A stretch of 64,000 nt of DNA from Tractidigestivibacter montrealensis (lineage in GTDB: Bacteria; Actinomycetota; Coriobacteriia; Coriobacteriales; Atopobiaceae): assembly GCF_024741235.1 (NCBI RefSeq), contig NZ_JANSKA010000006.1:1-64000 (forward strand), given 5' to 3'. Under the pieces are notes generated by a model. The model was not told the DNA's origin. It saw only the letters and a program-made list of their open reading frames with translations, and made no database searches. Positions 25,867 to 32,619 of the stretch are shown piece by piece; positions within the stretch are counted from its first letter, which is position 1; the number at the start of each line of letters is the position of its first letter. Made by a program: the position numbers and the translations under genes.

Positions 25867-25896
25867 CTAGTATAGCGCCCCGCGGGATTTTTTTAC

Positions 25897-25942
25897 CGGG
25901 CAACGGGATTCCGTTACCCGGTAGTGGGATTCCGTTCCGGGG
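25897..25942. repeat. GGGATTCCGTTACC palindromic repeat
   Basis: Two copies of GGGATTCCGTT separated by the near-palindrome ACCCGGTA. The same module (GGGATTCCGTTACCTGGTAA) is at 34488-34523. Confidence 0.6.
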
Positions 25943-26125
25943 CATGGCGAGAAGGCCGCTACTCATTCGTGGCCAAAACGCGTGGCGACCTGCGCTGGAT
26001 ACAGCTTCGCGTCCGAATGTGTGGCGGATTGCACCAGAAACGAATTCTCATTTCTGTCATATGACAGAAATGCTATCGTTTGAGGGGCTTACCAGCACGG
26101 TCGTAATCCAAGGAGGGGCTGGAAC

Positions 26126-26845
26126 TTGGCAGGACGCCGAGAAAAACCGCGCAACGTGGGGATAGTACCCGAGTACGTCTCGTTCTCCCCCAACGGAGTC
26201 GGCACGTCAGACGAGAGGGACGTCCGTCTCACCCTCGACGAGCTTGAGACAATCCGTCTCATCGACTTTGAGGGCCTAGACCAGCGGCAGACGGCGGAAC
26301 GCATGGGCGTGGCCAGGGCAACGGTGGCGGCAGTGTACGCGCGGGCGCGGCACGCCATTGCGGACGCGCTGGTAAACGGGAAGGGCATCACAATTGGGGG
26401 CGGAAGCGTCACGTTTGCCCCTGCGGCCGCACACGGGAAACTGTGGCCGTCCAAGGAGAAAGAGAGCATGATGAGAATCGCAGTGACCTACGAGAACGGC
26501 AATGTCTTTCCGCACTTCGGGCGGACGGAGAGCTTCAAGCTGTACGACGTCGAAGGCGGAAAGGTCGTCTCGTCCGAGGTGGTTGGGACAAACGGCGTAA
26601 GCCACGGGGCGCTCGCCGGGCTTCTCGCCGCAAACGCTGTTGACGTGCTCATCTGCGGCGGACTCGGCGGCGGCGCGCTGGCGGCCCTGCAGCAGGCGGG
26701 TGTAACCGTGTACGGCGGAACACAGGGACCGGCCGATGACGTGGTAGAAGCCTTCCTAGCGGGATCTCTCCAGCAGACCGCCAGCGCCAGTTGCCACGCG
26801 CACGACCACGAGGGTAGCTGCGGCAACGGCGGCTGCTGCCACTAG
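26126..26845 (+). CDS. DUF134 HTH protein fused to a NifX/NifB-like Fe-Mo-cofactor domain
   Basis: The 239-residue product has an N-terminal DUF134 helix-turn-helix (LTLDELETIRLIDFEGLDQRQTAERMGVAR; two adjacent stretches), then from about residue 114 a dinitrogenase iron-molybdenum cofactor biosynthesis domain (MRIAVTYENGNVFPHFGRTE, SHGALAGLLAANAVDVLICGG region). The C-terminus CHAHDHEGSCGNGGCCH is a likely metal-binding tail. No nitrogenase genes are near; such proteins in anaerobes are metal/Fe-S-related of unclear role. TTG at 26126 follows AGGAGGGG by seven bases. Confidence 0.85.
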   Translation: MAGRREKPRNVGIVPEYVSFSPNGVGTSDERDVRLTLDELETIRLIDFEGLDQRQTAERMGVARATVAAVYARARHAIADALVNGKGITIGGGSVTFAPAAAHGKLWPSKEKESMMRIAVTYENGNVFPHFGRTESFKLYDVEGGKVVSSEVVGTNGVSHGALAGLLAANAVDVLICGGLGGGALAALQQAGVTVYGGTQGPADDVVEAFLAGSLQQTASASCHAHDHEGSCGNGGCCH

Positions 26846-26865
26846 CCAGCGCAAAGCATGGACCT

Positions 26866-26896
26866 CAATGCAGCCCTCATGCTGAGGGCTGCATTG
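26866..26896 (+). terminator. Hairpin after the DUF134/NifX-like gene
   Basis: Perfect 13-bp stem CAATGCAGCCCTC / GAGGGCTGCATTG with a five-base loop; only TCTG follows. Confidence 0.7.
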
Positions 26897-27128
26897 TCTG
26901 CCCCCACCCGGTCACGGTTCTCGAACCAGTAGGCGGGTGCACGGTCCAAGGCGTCAGCATCGAGAAGGGCTGCTGTCGCACCCCCACGCAACTCTTCAAG
27001 AACTTTTCGCAGCCAACGAGCAGGGGCAACGCTGCATCTCCTGCGCCCATAGGCACATCGTTTCTCGCCCCTTGGTATACTTGCGTCGTTTCAGGGTATT
27101 ATCGGCATCCTGGCGGACAGGGGTTAGC

Positions 27129-27464
27129 ATGGGCGGAAACGTGGTTCTCGGCTGCGTTGTCTGCGTTTTTGTCGGCGGGCTTATCCTGGCGCTTGCAATC
27201 TGGCAGATGCGCACCGGCAGCGTGTGCTTTCTGCACAGCTACCACTACGTGAACGTCCCCGCCGATCGCCGCCCCGCGCTTGCTCGCGAAAGCGGGCACT
27301 GGCTGGCCGCAACCGGAGCGTGCGTGGTCCTCTTAGGGTTCTCGCTCTTGCTGCCGAGCCCCACGGCGGACGCCATCGCGCTTGTCCTGGTAATCGCGTT
27401 GTTCGCAGCCATCATCATGATCTGCCGCGTCATCGTGAGGCACAATGGGTCTCTCTTTGGCTGA
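27129..27464 (+). CDS. Small membrane protein, DUF3784-like
   Basis: The 111-residue product has three predicted transmembrane helices (about 4-22, 58-76, 82-102). Between the first two is the cytosolic stretch HSYHYVNVPADRRPALARES, which resembles the Y-N-x-x-x-x-E-x-x-x-x-x-D/x-x-x-L segment of DUF3784 proteins. ATG at 27129 has GGGG upstream. Function is unknown. The following DUF4256 remnant starts inside its last codons. Confidence 0.6.
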   Translation: MGGNVVLGCVVCVFVGGLILALAIWQMRTGSVCFLHSYHYVNVPADRRPALARESGHWLAATGACVVLLGFSLLLPSPTADAIALVLVIALFAAIIMICRVIVRHNGSLFG

Positions 27465-27882
27465 TGCCGCAGCTCCGCCTGACCAAGCCCGACACAGGAG
27501 ACCCGTAGACGCCCTTAAGGCCCGCTTTAAAAGTCACCCCGAGAGACACCCCGGCGTTACCTGGGAAGATATCGCGCGCCAACTTGACGACGCACGGCTG
27601 AGTGCGCTCGCCTTCCTCGAGGAGACAGGCGGCGAGCCGGACGTCCTCCTCTACTAGGGGCGTCTCTACGTTGCGGACTTCTCGCCCGAGTCCCCGCAGC
27701 GCCGGTCGGTCTGCTACGACCGGGCCGCCCGCCTGGGCAGGAAGCGCAACCCGCCAACAACCAGCGCCTGCGAGTTGGCAGAGTCGAACGGCCTGGAGCT
27801 CGTGGGCGAGGCGATGTATCTCGAAATGCAGGAGCTGTACCCTCTCGACGCAGCGCGCGGCTTTAGGGCGTGTTTCCCGTAG
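27445..27882 (+). pseudogene. DUF4256 protein remnant
   Basis: The first 70 codons encode a DUF4256 N-terminus (ALKARFKSHPERHPGVTWED, then EETGGEPDVLLY), after which an in-frame TAG (27655-27657) interrupts it. Reading on in the same frame recovers family sequence: FSPESPQRRSVCYDRAARLGRK, CELAESNGLELVGEAMYLEMQELY (partial), then a jump to the family C-terminal AARGFR. The middle of the C-terminal half is therefore also deleted. The gene is dead by at least two lesions. GTG/ATG start assignment is uncertain. Confidence 0.75.
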
Positions 27883-28293
27883 GAGTGACAGTTGCGCGGC
27901 CTTTGCGGAGGTTGCCATCGCACGATTTCGGCGTCGGTGGGGTAGGCTGGAGCCAGATTGGGCCCGCCCAACGCCTCCGCGCAACGAGATTCTTCCAAAC
28001 TACGTGCAGAAGTCGACATATGTAGGTTATTTTCTCGTCTCTAAGGACGTTTAGGAGCCTCTGGTAAGCGCGCAGATATTGTTGGGTCGCGTTTTCCCTG
28101 TTGGCGTTTTTCGTGGGCTGTTAAGAACGCACCCGCGTCCCCGTCTCAGCCCAAAGAGTAAAAACGGAGTTCTACAGAAGTCCCATTCCGGACGTAACTT
28201 CCCGAAGAGCGGAAGCGCGAATGCCACGCGTACTTTCGAAAGGCCTAACATGAGCGCACAGCATCTCTGCTGAAACCCCAGGAGGCCACTCGC
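27883..28293. other. Intergenic region, nothing recognised
   Basis: Some 410 bases without a supported gene, of lower GC in its second half. No promoter, terminator or repeat of the other families was identified with confidence. Confidence 0.4.
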
Positions 28294-28771
28294 GTGCCTG
28301 AAGTCACGTACCGCTTTGCTCAAGAGGACGACTGTACCCTTATCCTGCGCTTCATTCGAGAGCTAGCGGATTACGAGAAGATGCTCGACCAGGTCATTGC
28401 CACCGAGGACCTCCTGCACGCATGGGTCTTCGAGAGGGGCAAGGCCGAGGCGTTCTTTATGTGCGAGAACGGCAGTGAGGCGGGGCTTTGTGCTCTTCTT
28501 CCACAACTTCTCGACCTTCCTCGGGCGCGCCGGCATCTACCTGGAGGACCTCTACGTTACGCCGGAGTATCGTGGGCGCGGCTATGGCAAGGGCCTCCTG
28601 CGGCAGCTTGCGCGCATTGAAGTCGAGCGCGGATGCATGTGGCTCGAGTGGTGGTGCCTCGACTGGAACAAGCCCAGCATCGACTTTTACCTCTCGCTTG
28701 GCGCCGAGCCCATGAAGGACTGGACGGTCTATCGTATTGCTGGCGACACGCTTGCCAAACTCGCACAGTAG
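28294..28771 (+). pseudogene. GNAT N-acetyltransferase, frameshifted (diamine acetyltransferase-like)
   Basis: GTG at 28294 follows AGGAGG by eight bases and encodes a GNAT N-terminus (MPEVTYRFAQEDDCTLILRF). The frame then fails at a GGGG run (28482-28485). Skipping one base there restores FVLFFHNFSTFLGRAGIYLEDLY, the acetyl-CoA loop RGRGYGK and the C-terminal WWCLDWNKPSIDFYLSLGA, all typical of the spermidine/diamine acetyltransferase (SAT) group. About 158 residues would result. It is either a recent pseudogene, slippage-controlled, or a base-call error in the G run. Confidence 0.75.
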
Positions 28772-28826
28772 ACGAGCAGGGCGCAGGGTAATTCCCCTTG
28801 TCGCGTGATACTCTTTCAGCAAGGCA

Positions 28827-28856
28827 ATGAGACAAAGGGACTGTCCCTTTGTCTCG
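28827..28856. repeat. GAGACAAAGGGA palindrome, copy 2
   Basis: ATGAGACAAAGGGA - CTG - TCCCTTTGTCTCG..., with a partial second right arm (CTTTGTCTCG) at 28860-28869. It lies between the GNAT remnant and the small gene at 28891. Confidence 0.85.
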
Positions 28857-28890
28857 CTCTCTTTGTCTCGCTCGTTACGGGAGGCTCGTC

Positions 28891-29103
28891 ATGGGACTCA
28901 TCTTTGGCAGGAAGAAGCGCCGCAAGCGCGCCGCGTACGACCCCGACGAGTTTGTGGACACCAGGCCAAACCCACTTCTCACACGCGGGTTCTCCAAGGG
29001 AGGCTCGTCCCAGGGGCACGGCAACGAGGGCGACCTCTATGCCAACAACGAGAACTGGGACGACTCCCCACGGGACAGCTGGGACGACGGCTGGGACAGG
29101 TAG
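28891..29103 (+). CDS. Small hypothetical protein, 70 residues
   Basis: ATG at 28891 follows GGGAGG by seven bases. The product begins MGLIFGRKKRRKRAAYDPDEF and is basic at the N-terminus, Asn/Asp/Trp-rich at the C-terminus (NENWDDSPRDSWDDGWDR). There is no clear transmembrane helix and no family was recognised. It is flanked on both sides by copies of the GAGACAAAGGGA palindrome. Confidence 0.55.
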   Translation: MGLIFGRKKRRKRAAYDPDEFVDTRPNPLLTRGFSKGGSSQGHGNEGDLYANNENWDDSPRDSWDDGWDR

Positions 29104-29118
29104 CTGCCGCAGCCACCA

Positions 29119-29149
29119 ATGAGACAAAGGGACTGTCCCTTTGTCTCAT
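29119..29149. repeat. GAGACAAAGGGA palindrome, copy 3
   Basis: A 31-base palindrome with 14-bp arms and CTG centre. On the minus strand its TGA (29148-29146) is the stop codon of the DUF2075 gene. Confidence 0.9.
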
Positions 29150-31263
29150 TCCGACGCGCCGGCCTCCTGCATCTCCAGCAGGCGATGCTCGAGCGCACCG
29201 TCAACCGCAAACAAGTAGAGCCCGTGCACACCTCGCTTGAGCAGCACGTTGAGCTCGTGCCGAAGGTTCGCCTCCGGGTCCTCGCTGCCGTTGATCGCCT
29301 GCGAGTTGCAGCTCTTTGACGGGTCGAACGCCAGCCGTCCTTCTCGCCAGCAGACTGAGGGCCCAATGATCACGCCCGCGTAGTTGAGGTCGAACCCCTG
29401 GATGGTATAGATCGAGCCACATTCCCCCAGCGTGTGGGGCTGCTCGGCCCATGCCTTGTCGTGTTCCCGGGCTGCCTCGTCCCCGGTGGCAGAAGTCTGA
29501 TAGTTCCACGGCATGTGGAAGTACTGCGTGCGGGGCACTTCCGCGATGCTGGCAGCTGCCTGCGCGTGACGCGAGCCGCGCCCGCCGCGCGCGCCACTCG
29601 CACCGTAGGAGACCCAGCCGCCCTGCTCGCGGTAGATGCGGACCTCCCACACGCCCGACTCCGGCTTGGACTGGCCGGAGTAGGGCCAGTCATACGTTGC
29701 CAGCACGCGCGAGAGCCCGTGCGAGGTATCGTCCACAATCTCGCCCGACGAGGCATCAAAGGCAAAAGCGCGTTCCTCGATTGCCATCTTCAGGTCGTAC
29801 GGCGAGTCAAAGACCTTGATCTGGTAGGGTGTGTGCCCCTCTCGCGCCGGGTCCTGCGGGATGGGCCCCACGCCACGACCGTTTGCAAAGTCGTCGATCC
29901 ACCGCACGACCTCGTCGCAGGCATCAATCCGGTACTGCTGGCGAAGGAGCAGGTTCTCCACGTGGAAGGGGAATCCCGCGACGTTGGCGGCCCTTCTCGC
30001 ACAGCGAACCTTGCCATCTGAGAAGCGCTTCTCGGGAAAGAGCGCGTCCCGCATCGAGGCGTCAAGTTCCTGCGACTTTCTCAGCACCTGTCCCAGGTCG
30101 TAGACCGCGATGACCACCCGAGCTCGACGCATGATGTCCACGAGCATGTTCCTGCTACCGGAGTAGCCCTGGTTGCCCTGGGTGAGCAGGAGGTGCGCCT
30201 CGTCGACAAGGGCGACGTCGACCGGGTCGCAGGGGTAGTCCTGACGCGCGAGGCCATTCCCGTGCCCGGACTCGCTGTGCTTGTTGATGAACCGCGTGGG
30301 CTTGTCCACCACCACGCCATCCTTGTTCTGGAGGCCAAGGCGCTTCATAATGGCGTTGTACACGGTGAGCTGCTCTTCATGGTTTATCAGAAGGCACGCG
30401 TTCACGGGACGCTCGGTGATCTTGCCGCCACTGCCGTCGCCGGCCACCGGGACCACAAGCTCGTTCATGATTCGCAAGAACAGGTGGCTGAGAAGGACCG
30501 TCTTGCCGGTTCCTGCCATGCCTTCGACAACAATGAGCTCGCCGTTCTCGACGGGCGCGCTGGAATCTGGCGGCTGCGGCGCGGCAGCCCATCCGTTCAT
30601 GAGGTCGCGCAGGCGGCCGAGAATCGCGTCCTCCGCGGCAATCTGGTCCTTTCCCAGCGCGCGAAACGGCGACGCCTTGAAGATGGCGGAGTCCCGGATG
30701 ACGGACTCGGCCGGAAAAAGCTCCGGCTCGTAGCGGTTGAGCTTGCGCCACGCCTGCGAGGTGATTATCGGTAGCTCGGGCTTGGTGTAGTAGTCCTCCT
30801 GCGGGTTGCCGCGGCCGTTTACCAGGGTCACATGGCTCGCGCCCGAAGCCAGAAGGTAGCTCAGGAAGTTGTTCTCGAGGTCGAGCGTGAGCGACTTGTT
30901 GAAGTGGTTCTGGGCGATCACCAGTATGTGGCTGCCAGGCTGGTTGAGGCGCCGCCACGCCTTCTTGCCCCGCTCCGAGCGATACGTGACGTCGTCGGTG
31001 TAGTGCTCCTTGGTTCGCCGCACGATGGAGTTTGTCTCGCCCACGTAGACCACGAAGTCGTCGTACTCGTAGCCGCCACGGGCGCGCTTGCGCTCCTTGC
31101 CGCGAATGATGTAGACAGTAGGGTAGGTCTTGAGGAGCCGCCGCTCGTCGGCCGTAAGCTCGCTGCCGTCCACCTCGCACTGCACCTGGTCGATGCACTG
31201 CTCGATCTGGATGTCGTCCGCGCGGAACGGCACGTCTATGACAACCGGCTGCCTAACTGACAT
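29146..31263 (-). CDS. GIY-YIG plus DUF2075 helicase-like protein
   Basis: The 705-residue product joins an N-terminal GIY-YIG nuclease-like domain (TVYIIRG 49-55, YVGET 73-77, Arg in SIVRRTKEH, Glu in LDLENNF) to a DUF2075/superfamily-1-like helicase domain: Walker A EGMAGTGKT at 247-255, Walker B VALVDEAH at about 350-357, and the late motif YTIQGFDLNYAGVIIGPS. It probably acts on nucleic acid. The ATG at 31263 with GGGGAGAGG is preferred; an ATG created by a palindromic repeat (31317) would add 18 residues and couple to the upstream stop. It pairs with a MazG-like gene, a recurrent neighbourhood in accessory DNA, so a defence role is plausible. Confidence 0.8.
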   Translation of the reverse strand: MSVRQPVVIDVPFRADDIQIEQCIDQVQCEVDGSELTADERRLLKTYPTVYIIRGKERKRARGGYEYDDFVVYVGETNSIVRRTKEHYTDDVTYRSERGKKAWRRLNQPGSHILVIAQNHFNKSLTLDLENNFLSYLLASGASHVTLVNGRGNPQEDYYTKPELPIITSQAWRKLNRYEPELFPAESVIRDSAIFKASPFRALGKDQIAAEDAILGRLRDLMNGWAAAPQPPDSSAPVENGELIVVEGMAGTGKTVLLSHLFLRIMNELVVPVAGDGSGGKITERPVNACLLINHEEQLTVYNAIMKRLGLQNKDGVVVDKPTRFINKHSESGHGNGLARQDYPCDPVDVALVDEAHLLLTQGNQGYSGSRNMLVDIMRRARVVIAVYDLGQVLRKSQELDASMRDALFPEKRFSDGKVRCARRAANVAGFPFHVENLLLRQQYRIDACDEVVRWIDDFANGRGVGPIPQDPAREGHTPYQIKVFDSPYDLKMAIEERAFAFDASSGEIVDDTSHGLSRVLATYDWPYSGQSKPESGVWEVRIYREQGGWVSYGASGARGGRGSRHAQAAASIAEVPRTQYFHMPWNYQTSATGDEAAREHDKAWAEQPHTLGECGSIYTIQGFDLNYAGVIIGPSVCWREGRLAFDPSKSCNSQAINGSEDPEANLRHELNVLLKRGVHGLYLFAVDGALEHRLLEMQEAGASE

Positions 31264-31286
31264 GAACCTCTCCCCTACCTTGCGGA

Positions 31287-31317
31287 ATGAGACAAAGGGA
31301 CAGTCCCTTTGTCTCAT
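31287..31317. repeat. GAGACAAAGGGA palindrome, copy 4
   Basis: A 31-base palindrome at the junction of the MazG-like and DUF2075 genes. Its minus-strand ATGA supplies both the stop of the first and a potential start of the second. Confidence 0.9.
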
Positions 31318-31664
31318 AGCTCCGTGTACTTCTTGGAGTTGCCGCGGCTGAGCTCGACGGGATACTTCTTGGCGTTGGCGTCGATCTTCTCGTTCACAAT
31401 CTGGAGCGGGTCAAGCCCGCAGGAGTCCGCCATGAACAGGCAGTAGATGAGGACGTCCGCCAGCTCCTCCGAAATCTTGTCCAGGTGCCCGTCCGCCGAG
31501 GTGTCTGCCCCGGACCACTGGAACGCCTCGAGCAGCTCCGCCGACTCGAGGCTTATCGAGATGGCGAGGTCCTTGGGGTTGTGGAACTGGCGCCACTCCC
31601 GCTGGTCGCGAAAGGCGCGCAGCCTGTCGATTGTCTCCTGGTAGTCATAGTCGCCCACGAGCAT
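31314..31664 (-). CDS. MazG-like nucleotide pyrophosphohydrolase
   Basis: The 116-residue product is an all-alpha NTP-PPase of the MazG/RS21-C6 (dCTPase-like) type. Metal-binding motifs are visible: SLESAELLEAFQW (E-x-x-E) and KISEELADVLIY (E-x-x-D). Such enzymes hydrolyse (d)NTPs to NMP and pyrophosphate, for house-cleaning or phage-nucleotide depletion. ATG at 31664 follows GGGGAGG closely. Its TGA is the stop provided by palindrome copy 4, after which the DUF2075 gene follows on the same strand. Confidence 0.85.
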   Translation of the reverse strand: MLVGDYDYQETIDRLRAFRDQREWRQFHNPKDLAISISLESAELLEAFQWSGADTSADGHLDKISEELADVLIYCLFMADSCGLDPLQIVNEKIDANAKKYPVELSRGNSKKYTEL

Positions 31665-31937
31665 GGCCTCCCCACGTTTGTCCTTGCGCCGCCCGGCGCC
31701 GCGCGTTCACGCGCACGTATGCGCGGCCGGCTCCGCACCCCACGCCGCACCCTCGCGCTTGGTTAGTTAGCACCATTATGCGCGACGTGAGGGACGTTGG
31801 ATATTCCTTGCGCTTGTAAGCCTCACGTCGGTGGCCAACTCCCAGGGCGAGAACCCCAACCTCCTCATCGCGAATCTCGAAGCGATTGGACTTCGCCGTT
31901 AAGGGATGAGATGCGGACGCAGTCAATCCGGGGGGTA
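31665..31937. other. Intergenic region upstream of the DUF3800 leader
   Basis: No gene or clear signal beyond the promoter listed next; contains short local inverted repeats only. Confidence 0.35.
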
Positions 31938-31966
31938 TTAACTGCGTGAATTCAGTGGTATAAGAT
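31938..31966 (+). promoter_or_regulatory. Promoter of the DUF3800 leader RNA
   Basis: TTAACT (31938-31943), 17 bases, TAAGAT (31961-31966), overlapping TATAAG. Transcription would start near 31972, exactly at the structured leader. Confidence 0.55.
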
Positions 31967-31969
31967 ACA

Positions 31970-32045
31970 TATCGGTGGCGGGTTTCCCGCTGCCTCCAAG
32001 TGCCGGGGGCCTATCCCCCGGCTTTATTTGTCTATAAAGACGGTT
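31970..32045 (+). ncRNA. Structured leader, candidate DUF3800-associated RNA motif
   Basis: Two adjacent hairpins: GGCGGG-TTT-CCCGC-T and GCCGGGGG (32002-32009) - CCTAT - CCCCCGGC (32015-32022), then TTTATTTG. Immediately downstream is a DUF3800 reading frame. Several DUF3800 RNA motifs of unknown function have been described upstream of such genes; which class this is, if any, needs a covariance-model search. It could also simply be a terminator-like attenuator. Confidence 0.5.
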
Positions 32046-32064
32046 TTACAACGGGAGCCGGCGG

Positions 32065-32537
32065 TTGGACAGGGAGCTTTCCATATTCGTTGACGAAAGC
32101 GGTGACATGGCAGGTGTCTCCCGCTACTACCTCGTGACACTCGTACTCCACGACCAAGCCAATGATATCCGCGAGAAAGTTCGCCGCTACGAGGAGTCGC
32201 TTTCGCGCGCTGACCTGCCGAATATCCCGTTCCACTCTGAACCACTTTCCAAGGGTTTGACGGCGTGAAAGTCTATTACGACGACGGTCAGCCAATCGTG
32301 AGCCATGCCCTCTACGGCGCCGTCGGCGACGAGCTCTTCAAGGACGCCGTACGACGCACCAAGACAACCATGACCGAATACCGGCTGGAGCAGGCCGCCG
32401 ACTACCTGTGCACGATTGAGCTCGCTGCACTGAAATACGCCACCAAGGAAGACGGCGAAACGTATAACAAGTTCTTCGGCAGCGTGGGGAAGTTCAAGAA
32501 GAACTGGCTCAAGCAGGCACGCAGGAAAGCCTTCTAG
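32065..32537 (+). pseudogene. DUF3800 protein, internally deleted and frameshifted
   Basis: TTG at 32065 (GGGAG upstream) encodes the DUF3800 N-terminus with its hallmark SIFVDESGDM, running to PFHSEPLSKG. The frame then shifts directly into FDGVKVYYDDGQP and continues to KFKKNWLKQARRKAF, the usual C-terminus, in another frame. About 70 central residues expected in intact relatives are absent, and the junction near 32253-32258 changes frame. DUF3800 proteins have an RNase H-like fold with acidic residues; function is unknown. This copy is inactive as read. Confidence 0.8.
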
Positions 32538-32619
32538 CCTATAACTGACCTGTCTCCGCGATATGCCCACGCCCTTCTCGGAAAGCGACGCCGAGGGCGC
32601 ATCACTCGCGTAACCTCCC

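Noticed and set aside
26900-26940. tRNA-like GGTTCTCGAACC segment
   Set aside because: No acceptor stem or anticodon arm can be built around it.
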